Shown piece after piece: positions 1 to 10,056 of a stretch of DNA of 63,865 nt. A model generated the notes under the pieces. That model ran no database searches. It was not told where the DNA came from and was given only the letters and a program-made list of their open reading frames with translations. The stretch is from Nemertoderma westbladi. Its lineage: Eukaryota > Xenacoelomorpha > Nemertodermatida > Nemertodermatidae. The translations under genes and the position numbers were made by a program. The DNA is taken from positions 1 through 63,865 of the forward strand of contig JAUCBJ010007793.1 in NCBI GenBank assembly GCA_032718475.1, read 5' to 3'. The first letter of the stretch is position 1. Each line of letters opens with the position of its first letter.

Positions 1-2
1 TT

Positions 3-1297
3 GTTGAAATAGACGATGTTCTTGGCAATATGCCATTGGCACCTGTTATGATACCAGAAGTGTTTGTTATTGATGGCGAATCAGATACTGAAACTGTGGG
101 TGTTATTAATGGAATGAATGATTCATTGGAAAATTTTAATGAATCTGACATTCCATCATTGAAAGAATTATATAAGGTATCCAATGGTGACATAGATTTT
201 TTTACAGATTGTTCTATTGTATATGATTACACTAATGATGATATCGAGTATAGTACCGTACGTGTTAGGAGACGGCTACTGATCTCTGATCTAATGAAAC
301 TATTACCTAAAGTAGACCCTCTAAAACATCTAAAGGTTGTGTTTACAGGTGAACCTGGCCAAGATAATGGTGGCCTTCGTCGAGACTTTTTTGGTTCAGC
401 AATGAAGGAATTGTATGAAAGTAGCTCGTTTTTTATTAACATTGATAATTATTTAGTCCCAAGTGCTGCGGATATGACAAAGGTTGTCAGTGGGAAATTT
501 GATCTAATAGGTCAATTTTTTGCCATGACCTTTCTTCATGGTGAACAGTTTATTGGTGTTATTCACCCTATTGTGGCTTCTTATATAGTTTTTGGACTAA
601 CTGACCCACTTAAATTACTGATGAATCACCCAACCTTATCGAAATCTGGAATTTTCGGGGAATTTTTAAGTACTGCAGAACTTCCTAATGACTTACTTGA
701 ACAAAGTGTAGAACTTGGTCTAATACCACCCCCTTCATTAACTTCCACAAAGGAGGTTAAAGATAAATTTTTAGCTAATTTCATTAATGTTCAAATTGTT
801 TTAAGTAACAAGGCTGCAATTGATGCTATCCGGGATCAATTGCATAAATATTTGTTTCAAAGAGTTTATTGTTTAAGTTTCTATGCAACACGCCATCAGT
901 TCGTTTAGCTGATACATTCGATAGTGCGAGAATATTAAATAGATCACCTGTTGGTTCTAATACTTACTCTGTAGAGGATAATATTATGTACTATTTAGGG
1001 GATTTTTCTGATCGTATTGAAGAATTTAAGCAATTAAGCGCCACTGCAAATAATGAATTTCTTAGTCTGGATCATGCATCTTTCAAGGTCTGGCTGTTTG
1101 GATCGTCATGTCCAATCAGAATACCAACGTTGTCTATAATATTTAAAAACTGTCCAGATAATTGTGGATGTCGCATATCATTTTCTACGTGCGCATTCCA
1201 AATGGTTATTCCACGCCATATCAATGACCAGAGTGAACTGGATAATATAATAATTCGAACCGTAATCGAGTCTGGCAAGGGTTTTAATACTTTATAA
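3..1297 (+). CDS. HECT-type E3 ubiquitin ligase, 5' partial, frame-broken
   Basis: The reading frame is open from the left edge (first in-frame ATG at 30) to a TAG at 906-908, then continues in another frame from about 869 to 1297. The first part carries the HECT N-lobe signature GEPGQDNGGLRRDFF near residue 106 counted from the ATG. The second carries C-lobe features: a GSN motif, a GSS-P-RIP stretch and FSTCAFQMVIP, in which the TGC at 1190-1192 is the expected thioester cysteine, followed by a GKGF terminus. HECT ligases pass ubiquitin from an E2 through this cysteine to a substrate. N-terminal domains lie outside the window, so the substrate is unknown. The frame switch at 869-905 could be an indel, an unrecognised intron or a base-call error. 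The gene faces an integrase-core protein on the other strand and could be cargo of the same mobile element; that link is inference. Confidence 0.8.
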
Positions 1298-2021
1298 ATT
1301 ACATGTAATACAAAGTTTTAATTTCTATTAGTCAAAATTTTCAACATAATTTCATAGTTTTAGTGTCTTGTGTTTTTGTTTAGTGTTAAATCTTAACTTG
1401 TTAAATCATTTAAATATTAAAACAATTCCGTGTTGTCAATTAAATCTCTTACGTTAAACATTATTTAATTGAAGTGATATGTGCTCCTGGATTCCACAGA
1501 TGGCCCCACAGCAATTCAATTGATCGCCCCACAGATGGGCGAGCCACGTTCTACCTTCGTGTAGTGGTCTTGTAGTAGCTTAATGAGGACTGGAGTTTCC
1601 TCTGGGGAATAAAGTTCTGGGGGGACCGCACTAGAAATAAGTCGTCAGACTTTGTGCGTAATTTTTTTACGTAATTGTGCATAATTTCTGGCCTAGCGAC
1701 CAAGGAAAATTTTCTTTACTTTACTTTTACAGATATCATTTATAAAAATATGTCATATATCAGATTAGAGATAGCTAGTTGTTCGCACACGTTACTAAGT
1801 CGTTGACACGACTTAGCAAAAAAAATTATTTTTAATTCCCCTTTAGGGGCTCCGGGCTCCATAGTTACGGGTGTAACATCGGAATCTGTCCCCCTGCGGA
1901 TACAGTTCGGGGGGACTAAACTGGGATTACAACTGGTATAAATAAAAACATATTACTGAAATTACGAAATTATTATGATAAAACAAAATAATTATACAGT
2001 ATAGGTATCAATCAACCGTGG
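1298..2021. other. Non-coding spacer between convergent genes, with a dispersed repeat
   Basis: No coding frame is credible here. The spacer holds the dispersed repeat at 1573-1662 and a second stem-like motif near 1889-1917, where GTCCCCC and GGGGGGAC face each other. It separates the 3' end of the HECT gene from the 3' end of the integrase-core gene. Confidence 0.6.
1573..1662 (+). repeat. Dispersed repeat, copy A
   Basis: About 90 bp here match, in reverse complement, 36306-36405, with shared blocks such as AATAAGTCGTCAGACT and AAAGTTCTGGGGGGACC. Identity by eye is about 80 percent. The two copies sit in unrelated surroundings, so this is an interspersed family, perhaps a MITE or SINE part. 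No target duplication was identified. Confidence 0.7.
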
Positions 2022-3170
2022 TTACCAGTGGGATTGAATAGAGCGATAAAGTTGTAATGATTTTACCCAAGTTGATGGTTTTCTCAAATGTAAGCAGGTC
2101 CACACATAGTCACAATATTCATACATATCTTCATCAGTAGGCCTAGGTACTGGTATTTGATTCAAAGAAGTACGCACAGTTTGGAGCGTATCATTATTGA
2201 CACGAAGGTTAAGGTTCTCCTCACCGCCGTTACAGGAAGGATAGAAATAGTTACATACAGGCTTCCCTGATATTGTGTTAAAGCGCGACTTACGAATATA
2301 ATGATTATTCCAGTCCTCGGCAATATCATCGAGTTCTAACTGTATGGTATCAGCAAAACAGTACCACATAATAGCTTTATGTCTACTATTATTTGTGCCG
2401 TATTCATTACTATCAATTAATTCATTAAAAAATGTAATCCACCACTGAGTCCAAGACTTCCTCAAGTAGGCCCACCACGATTCTATTCGCTGATTGTGGG
2501 GTGAACCGACGTATTTATGGGCCCCCAATGATTGACGAAAGAAACATTTAGCCCCGGCCATAACCCCATTCTCAGTGCCCCGATCCGTATCAAGTCTCAG
2601 TGGACATCCATGTAATACTACAGTAGGTAAATAAAATCTGCAAATAACGTTAGGGTCATTATTTGTACGGCAAACCTTCAACCATAATACAAATCGGGAC
2701 CACCCATCTATACACCCATGTATTGGGAACCCATATGATTTCAACTTGTCGTACCCATCCGTATGCCATGCTGCATTCGGACCACGGTTGGAATACATCC
2801 TTCGTTTAAGTTTCCGTTTTTGGCGTAATGCAGTAGCTTCTGGGTTCAAGAGTTTTAGCAGTAGTTGTACAGTAGAACGCGTTACAGGAAACCCTTTCTT
2901 ATTAAGATAGCGCCACATATGACGGTAACCCCAACTGGACCCCGACCCACGAATAATGTTTCTCATCACTGCTTTGATCTGGTCAATGTCAATGTTACGG
3001 TTTCTGCGTACTAAATGTAAGTCTTTAAGACGCCTTCTTATCGTGCGTGCACTGATTTGGACATTTTCTCTAACCCGCATAATCTTTACAATCTCCACAT
3101 ATGTCAAACCCTGACGGAAATAATTTTTTAGTTTGATTTCGTCATATCCCGCCATGACAGAATAGACCAC
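2022..3170 (-). CDS. Integrase-core DDE protein, IS3-like transposase
   Basis: This intact 382-residue frame starts at ATG 3170. Residues 1-60 look like helix-turn-helix DNA-binding segments (GLTYVEIVKIM, then ISARTIRRRL). Residues 75-105 resemble the HTH_21 region of bacterial IS3 transposases (SSWGYRHMWRYLNKKGFPV). A retroviral-integrase-type catalytic core follows: WHTDGY near 134, LDTDRGTENG near 192 and RIESWW near 227, giving D, D and E with roughly 33-35 residue spacing. The protein probably cuts and joins DNA in the nucleus as the transposase of an IS3EU- or Ginger-like element. It converges on the HECT gene, and terminal repeats of a common element were not found. The frame is unbroken, unlike most elements in the window. 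A domesticated integrase-core gene is an alternative. Confidence 0.8.
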   Translation of the reverse strand: MVYSVMAGYDEIKLKNYFRQGLTYVEIVKIMRVRENVQISARTIRRRLKDLHLVRRNRNIDIDQIKAVMRNIIRGSGSSWGYRHMWRYLNKKGFPVTRSTVQLLLKLLNPEATALRQKRKLKRRMYSNRGPNAAWHTDGYDKLKSYGFPIHGCIDGWSRFVLWLKVCRTNNDPNVICRFYLPTVVLHGCPLRLDTDRGTENGVMAGAKCFFRQSLGAHKYVGSPHNQRIESWWAYLRKSWTQWWITFFNELIDSNEYGTNNSRHKAIMWYCFADTIQLELDDIAEDWNNHYIRKSRFNTISGKPVCNYFYPSCNGGEENLNLRVNNDTLQTVRTSLNQIPVPRPTDEDMYEYCDYVWTCLHLRKPSTWVKSLQLYRSIQSHW

Positions 3171-3356
3171 AACAGCGCATTAGTACGGATGCATTCTGCC
3201 GGATGGATGTCAATAATATTACTGTTTTATGTTATGTATTAGTAACTGCCAAATGTACCGGTACAGTTGATAGGCCTCTCTATGTATACTTTACAGCACA
3301 TGGTCTGGCTTACCCATCAGAATTTAAATTTCCCGCCATAATTCGTATTTAAATTT

Positions 3357-3760
3357 ACACTTTCTCACTTTCAAATTTACACTTTCTCACTTTCAAATTT
3401 ACACTTTCTCACTTTCAAATTTACACTTTCTCACTTTCAAATTTACACTTTCGCACTTTCAAATTTACACTTTCTCACTTTCAAATTTACACTTTCTCAC
3501 TTTCAAATTTACACTTTCGCACTTTCAAATTTACACTTTCGCACTTTCAAATTTACACTTTCTCACTTTCAAATTTACACTTTCTCACTTTCAAATTTTA
3601 CACTTTCGCACTTTCAAATTTACACTTTCGCACTTTCAAATTTACACTTTCGCACTTTCAAATTTACACTTTCTCACTTTCAAATTTACACTTTCTCACT
3701 TTCAAATTTACACTTTCGCACTTTCAAATTTACACTTTCGCACTTTCAGATTTACACTTT
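3357..3760. repeat. Minisatellite, 22-bp unit, 18 copies
   Basis: The unit ACACTTTCTCACTTTCAAATTT is repeated about 18 times. One position alternates between T and G (CTCAC or CGCAC), in the order T4 G T2 G2 T2 G3 T2 G2. One copy has a one-base insertion. The array lies about 190 bp upstream of the start of the minus-strand integrase-core gene, in its promoter-side flank. Confidence 0.95.
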
Positions 3761-3870
3761 GACAATGAAAAGATAATTTTCACACTGAAAAGATCATTTT
3801 CACACTGAAAAGATCATTTTCACACTAAAAAGAACACTTTAGCACTGAAAAGGACACTTTCACATTTAAA
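3761..3870. repeat. Degenerate 20-bp tandem repeat adjoining the minisatellite
   Basis: About five imperfect copies of a 20-bp unit of the form CACACTGAAAAGATCATTTT follow the 22-bp array directly. Both share the CACTTT/TTTCAC core, so one may have grown from the other. Confidence 0.75.
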
Positions 3871-4883
3871 AAGTTGCTTGGCCGTTCTGGGCCACCGTAT
3901 AAAGGCGATCTGCCTGGGCTATGCTTGTTGTAAGCTAAAGGTAGCCAGCAGCCAGTCAAAGGGAGGCCGCCCCCAGGCCATTGTATTTTAAGTGTGTTTG
4001 TGTAGTCTGTATTATTGAATTGAGGCAACCTGCACTAGACATTATGACTGGGCTGCCTGGCTGCTGTTATTGTTATGTAAGTCTACTAATCCAAAATCAT
4101 TGCTGGCTTGCCCTGTGTGTTTGTGCTGTTGAATGTTGTTATAAAATATTGGCTGGCTGGGATGGCATAATTAATTCTAACTCTCACTACAGCTCACTAT
4201 CAATGATCACAGGCCAGCATGGGCAGCCTAAGGCTGTAATGCGATATGGGCTGTGCTTGTAAGCTAAGCAAGGTCTGAATTGTAGGTAGTCTCTAGCCAG
4301 CCTTACAGCAATAGGGAGGCCCCGCCTCCAGCAGTGCAGGGCACTGTATTTGGTGTGTGTTTGTTTCTGTAGTCTTAATTGAATAATTTAGACTATATAC
4401 AAAATTTACTTGCTTTGCCAATTGCCTTGGGTTTTCAAGGGAGCAGAGGAAGAGTATAATTACATTATTAAAAGGACCCCACCCCCCACCCTTTAATTAC
4501 ATTGCCTTTAATTCGAATGAGGAAATAATGTAGCTAACTTTGACTTGTAGTAATGAAGTCTAATATGAACAGTAGGCATTGGCATATATACTTTCTAATT
4601 TCTATATATTATACTTTCCATACGGTGACTAGCGTACTACTAGGATCGGCAGATCGGCATGAATGAATGATACAATAAATTGTAATATATATATTGCACT
4701 AGTTGGCCGTATTACGTTACTCAGTGGATGCCTTCCCCCCATTGGCCAATAACTCACTTCTCTCCTCCCATCTCTCTGGGAGTGTTTCCCCCTGCTGCTA
4801 TCACTCTCTCCCTCCCGGAGGTATAACCTCTGACCCCTGCTGTGTATTCCCTTGGGGCCTGTTGTCCCCCTTTATTGGGGTGA
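3871..4883. other. About 1 kb with no recognised gene
   Basis: Only short, overlapping open frames on both strands occur here. CAGCC/GGCTGGC-type words recur (3940-4300), but no clear tandem structure, domain or RNA gene is visible. Confidence 0.5.
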
Positions 4884-4912
4884 CACGAGGTTGATTGGTA
4901 ATCAACCTCGTG
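4884..4912. repeat. Perfect hairpin, 13-bp arms, 3-nt loop
   Basis: CACGAGGTTGATT and its exact reverse complement are separated by GGT. It ends 30 bp before the open frame at 4942. It could be a cruciform, a recombination scar or a transposon end. No T-run follows, so it is not a typical terminator. Confidence 0.8.
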
Positions 4913-4941
4913 CTCCCAATATTGCTTAAAGCCAACTTTGT

Positions 4942-5331
4942 GTGGGGTGGTTAGCGGAATTGAATACGCTAACAAGTCCATCAGATGTTGTAGAACAGAC
5001 AGCTGAGCAAGTTGATTGTCCCACTAATATGTTTGAATATGCTTTCCCTGAAAATTTGTTGAGTATCGATGAAATAATTCGTGAACTTTCCATTAACTCT
5101 AAGAGAATAGTGTATGATTGTATACCATATGGCCGGAAGGAAAACGTATTTTTTGTAATCAATAATGGGAACAACACGGATCGGATACAACGGGGATTGC
5201 GCTGCAACTTCTCTGACGATTGTGGTGTATGGGACTCAAAGAATGGAAGAACAACTATGGCCTCATCCATCCAGAAAGGGGGGGTTGTTGCTGACGGCAA
5301 CCAAAATTCATATCTATCCATAATAATTTAA
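4942..5331 (+). CDS. Uncharacterised coding fragment
   Basis: The open frame of about 129 residues begins at a GTG, with no suitable upstream ATG, so it is probably an exon or a truncated gene. The middle reads like a structured domain: a hydrophobic stretch with VFFVINN, then DDCGVWDS and a glycine-arginine turn. I do not recognise the family. The antisense frame is also partly open, which lowers confidence. The region ends in unrelated C-rich low-complexity DNA. Confidence 0.35.
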   Translation: MGWLAELNTLTSPSDVVEQTAEQVDCPTNMFEYAFPENLLSIDEIIRELSINSKRIVYDCIPYGRKENVFFVINNGNNTDRIQRGLRCNFSDDCGVWDSKNGRTTMASSIQKGGVVADGNQNSYLSIII

Positions 5332-5376
5332 CAATGAGACGAGATATCAATTCGCCGTAGTCAAGTATGTACAACT

Positions 5377-5400
5377 CCCCCCCCCCCCCCTCCCCCCCCC
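5377..5400. repeat. Poly-C tract
   Basis: Fourteen C, one T, nine C. A similar tract lies at 6082-6095 inside the neighbouring TA-flanked element. Confidence 0.95.
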
Positions 5401-5497
5401 ACGTCTCCGTCCACCTTCCCTTAGTCGCTAGAACACCGCTATTTACTTCTATATTTAGCGACTAAATTGGTGCTAAAATCCCGCTACTCTCAGATAC

Positions 5498-6753
5498 AGT
5501 CCCTATCTCATTCTGAATATTATTTCTCAAACTGGGTATCATTTCTCAAACCTTTTACTAATGATAGTCAACGGAGAATTTCAGTAGGTAAGACTGGGGT
5601 AAGAGTTGAGAAATCAGAAAGATGCAGCCAGCTCAATCTAACTCAAACTAGAGTCTGGCGCCATGGTTTGAGTTAGGTTGACTTCCAACTGTGCCATACT
5701 CAGCATTACTCTTCCTGTACGGGATGGATAATTACTCTGGTTGAGTGAGGCACCACATGGGGAAGGGGCCTCTGTCTGTTGCTTGGGCTCTTGAGTTAAT
5801 GGGTTGAATTACATAAGCTGGGCAGGCCGGCTTGCGTGTGTCTCATAAAAGACATGTCAATCACGCAGTTCCTTTGTGGGCTTTACTAAATGTATGTTGT
5901 TAACTAAACCACACTGGCTCGGTCTGTTTGTAGAGAAAGTTTTAATTCTGGGAATATTGTTGTGGGAAATTGGTGCTCTGTTGTCTGTCTGTTTGATGTC
6001 AATTGGTGCCTTACAAGACATATCAGTTTAAAAATCTAATGGTTAATTAAGAATTATTAGTGCATATGGGACCTCGCAACACCCCCCCCCCCCCCTCCCA
6101 TAAATATGGCCCTGTCTATAATTACAGAGGTTTCCTCTGGCCCCTTTGCCCGGTATACCCACCCCACACCCGGATGTATTGCGAATAATTGTGTTGACGA
6201 TGTACAGTAATAGAGAATTAAACATTAGTAAAACATTAAAGTTAAACATTAGAAACATTAGCGAAATATACGCAACATTAAAATAAATTTATAAAATTGG
6301 TTGGTTATATTATATGGTTATATTTTAATGTAAAATAACGTTAAAATGTTATGAGTCATACATACTTAATAAATGTAATAAAAATTAATAAATCTTCAGT
6401 TTAATAATTTTTTAGCATATAATTTTTTTATTCTGAAATTTAAAAATAAATTGAGTCACTGAGTCTGCAACTTAATTCTCACTGTCTACTGGAGTTAATT
6501 ACACACAAACAAATCAAGTTTAGGGAATGTTATAACAGCAGGAGACCATCAAACCCGTAGGCAGAGTATAACAGAAGCGAGTGGGCCATTAAACACAGAC
6601 AGCTTGTTGTATGAATGCTACACAGTGCACAGTGGGTGGTTGCGCGAGTTTGAGTTGGGTTTGAGTAAACCAGACAGGTTTGAGTTAGTAAGAGTGAGGT
6701 AAGAGAAAAGGTACCCAGTTTGAGAAACAGTATCTAGAATGAGATAGGGACTG
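5498..6753. mobile_element. TA-flanked non-autonomous DNA transposon, 1,256 bp
   Basis: Both ends begin CAGTCCCTATCTCATTCT when read inward and are bounded by TA (5496-5497 and 6754-6755). The inverted repeats stay similar for about 50 bp, through TCTCAAACTGGGTA. TA flanks and a CAG start are typical of the Tc1/mariner/pogo superfamily. There is no transposase frame inside. The interior has a poly-C tract and repeated TTTGAGTTAG words near both ends. The host DNA on each side carries TGCTAAAATCCCGCT (5471 and 6782), so it landed in or beside a GCTAAA-rich local repeat. Confidence 0.8.
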
Positions 6754-6755
6754 TA

Positions 6756-8204
6756 GTTTTAGCTTCTCTACATGCTAAACTGATGCTAAAATCCCGCTAT
6801 TCATTAGGTCGTTTTATTCATACGCTAAAGTGACGCTAAATCAAGGATTTTTCCCAGATATTTAGTGGATATTTTCTCCAGCGAATTGCCGGATACTATT
6901 ATCCAGCTATTAGCTGGATATTAAAACGCTAAAAACCAAGCTAGCGGGGTTTAGCTGGATATTAGCCAGATGTGTCTTTGCTGGGGTACTCGTCTTCATT
7001 ATATGCCTCGTTGCACTTGTCCTGTTTTGCATTAAAATATTTTTCCTAAACCAAGACTGACGATCTTTATACAGTTATAAATATGCGAAGTTTCGAAACT
7101 GTGCGAGTAACTGCTGATACATCTATGTGGAGATGTGTGATACAACGCCAACGCATCATATGCCGATGTAGTCATATGGGTATTGAAATAATATTAAATC
7201 AATGTACACTCTTAAAGCTGCAGCGAAAAAATGTAGATAATTTCCTAGGTTAAATATAAAATAATAATATTATTTTTAAGAACATAAATTTTACTACTTT
7301 GCAAAAATTCAATTAAAAAATAACCAGACAAATATATTGCAGAATAAACTAAAGCAATACTACTGGCTGCCTATTACAGTACAATTCGCCTCTGGTAAGG
7401 CTACACCAACATCTCCCAGCCAGATAGCAGCTCTACACCCCCGCAGAGACTATGTTAACCAATAATGGGCAGGATTACATTTGTACTCAATAATTGTGCC
7501 GCTTTAATTACGTTTAGATCAATTAAAGACACATTTATTAAAGCAAATCACTTGAACTAATTAAAAACTATAATAGAATGGGGTATGTGGATTACATCTG
7601 TATAATTTTTAAGTATAATTATTTAAATCTTATACTGTAAAATAATTAATTTCCTTTAACAGGCAGGTTGAAAATGCAGTTTTTACCGTAATCAACTTAA
7701 TTAACTAATTAATTGCTATTATCTAAGCTTCTCGAAGGCCACACGGAAATTCAACTTGGAAAATTTCTAAACTTTTGCCAGACTACATGTGTACCAAGTT
7801 TGGTTAAATTTCATTAACATTTGGCTGAGTTATTAACGTTTAAAATTTGGACACAACAGATCAATGGAGCAACAGACACACTGATTGAGTTAGTGGTACC
7901 TGTACAGCTTTATGCTAAGCTCGCTTACTTTCGTCGCTCGCCCCACAATACAGAATACAGTTAGTAGGACCATACCATACCAAACGTTTACAGTATTTTT
8001 TAACTACAGTATTTTGTTTTTTCCACATCGCTTGTCTTCTTTATTGGTTTGGTTTGTTCACCGATCAGCCTGTTGTCCCATCCTGTTGTATGCCTAACCT
8101 AAAACAATAATTTTTTTTTAAAATAATTGTTGAACTTTAGCTAAAATCAAATAAATAAATGTTGTACTGTAAACAGGTAAATGTACTGTAAAACTAAATG
8201 TTCA
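6756..8204. other. About 1.4 kb with no recognised gene
   Basis: AT-rich DNA with frequent stops. GCTAAA/CCAGATATTTAG words are clustered at 6756-6970. Nothing resembling a domain, tRNA or terminal repeat was found. Confidence 0.5.
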
Positions 8205-8459
8205 CTTCCTTGTGGCCTTTTGCAGTCTTTTGTGGTCTTTTGCTGTCTTTTGCGGTCTTTTGCTGTATTTTGCTGTATTTTGCGGTAATTCGTCTTTGCA
8301 GTATACCCATGCCGCCTTCTCTGTTCTTTTGCGGTCTTTTTCGGTCTTTTGTGGTATTTTGCGGTCTTTTGCAGTATTTTGCGGTCTTTTGCAGTATTTT
8401 GCGGTATTGTGCGGTCTTTTGTGGTCTTTTTTGGCCTTTTGCGGTCTTTTGCGGTAATT
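8205..8459. repeat. 11-bp minisatellite
   Basis: About 20 imperfect copies of an 11-bp unit TTTTGCGGTCT, interrupted once near 8285-8325. Three units make 33 bp, so all frames encode 11-residue repeats of low-complexity peptide (Phe/Cys-rich on plus, Lys/Arg-rich on minus). These frames are not genes. The array ends about 80 bp before the pogo-like element. Confidence 0.9.
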
Positions 8460-8866
8460 CGTAGGACCCGCCAGCCAGACGATAAAAATAAGTCTGTAAG
8501 TACGGTAAGTACAAATAAAAAAATAAATAAATAATAAGTACCTTAGACCCTGCCAACTTTGGCCCATGAGGGCAACTTTGGCCCAATTTTTTTTTTGCAG
8601 TTCCGTTGTTTTCAGACTGGAAGTTAATTTTTTTAAACCGATTTTTTTTAGTAAATGAAGTTTAGCATATGCCCAATCATATGCATATGTAGCACATCAT
8701 AAGGTATTCCGGGAAGTGTAGAGAAATCAGGCCTGAAAAAAGGTGCAATGTGTGTTGCAAAAGTAGGGTTGAAAGGTCTACTATACCCTGCAGTGATAAC
8801 CATCAATTGCAGTGACAATTTTTTATTCTAGATGAGTTCTAATGGTAATAAATATTGTTCTCATTT

Positions 8867-10056
8867 TGTTCGCGCTTTCAGACCTTTGGCAGTTTAACCC
8901 GCCAAATTAGGATGTCTTCTAGATAATAAATCGCTTTAGCCTCTAACAAGTATTTGATTCACTACACTAGTTGAAACCAATCTGTGCGCGATCATTCACC
9001 CGTTGGATATACCCGGGAGATTGACTTCGAGGGCTTAATCGTATTGCTATGTAAGCCTAATGTATTATTCGACTGACAGCATTATATAATCTCTGACAAT
9101 ATTATTCACCTTCGGGGAATATTAACAGTTCCTTTAGGACGTGGCGCTCTATCTATATAAACAGAGTTATGACTTAAACTACTCACAACGATATGGCTTA
9201 GTTACAATTCACATATATGGCGCATTCTTTAGGAAATGCTTCGTTATCAGTCTCACTCATACACAATGCTGCACAATACTGCACACTAATCTGCCGATCT
9301 TCACTGATTTTAGTCACATATAAAAGGAACACAGACCGACTCATGTAGGGTCTATCAAATAACATTAGATTCACTTCAAACCACTTTAACATAAGTCGCA
9401 ATCGTTATATGTAACCTTTCTCTCTTACCTTCGGTATATCAAGAATATTGGGTTTCGGGGTTATTTCTCGTTATTCCAAATATAATAATTCATCAACAAA
9501 TATAATGAATAACCGACAGCAAAGCAGTAATGTTAAGTTAAGTTGCACAGTATGGGCCAGTTAACCAGTGTTAACCAGTGCAGATAACATTGAGTTACCC
9601 AGATAACGGATATATGTCCTTATAATTAAGCCTACTAGTGTTAGGCTAAAGCAGAAAAGCACAAAATATTCCAAAGCCGCTCTTCCTGGCTCAGGACAGA
9701 ATGATAACACTGCCCATAATGAATTGCGTGATTTCTAGGAAATTTCTGTACAAGAGCCATGAAAATGCTCTGATTGGCTGACTGAACTAAGAGAGAACAA
9801 AGAAACAAAGAAATGTCGACGTGGCAATATCAGCTGTTAGCCGTCGTCATGGTAGCGACACTGTTTTCAAGAGTATCGAGCTTTTTGCGTCACGAAATTG
9901 CGGATTATGTCCTCTAAAGTACAAATACAGAAGAAATGGCTTTTATGTCCTCTAAAACACCAGTACAGCAAGGACACGGCCTTTTTATGCCTGGTAAACC
10001 AACCACAGAGTACTTTACAGGGATAATAACCGGCTAATTACGCAAAAGCTTTTACA
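8867..10056 (-). repeat. BEL 3' LTR
   Basis: Pairs with 19689-20878. Read on the minus strand it starts TGTAAAAG and ends GCGAACA. The short frames of 60-67 residues inside both LTR copies are not genes. Confidence 0.92.

Noticed and set aside
3357-3760. Regular repeats as a possible CRISPR array
   Set aside because: The units are head-to-tail with no spacers and the surroundings are animal DNA. The same holds for the arrays at 8205, 37105, 46901 and 61165.
8194-8586. Overlapping open frames of 60-130 residues on both strands
   Set aside because: They are translations of the 11-bp minisatellite and read as the same low-complexity peptide in every phase.
9141-9401. Small frames repeated at 9141 and 19963
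   Set aside because: They lie inside the two BEL LTRs, which explains the duplication. They have no coding features.
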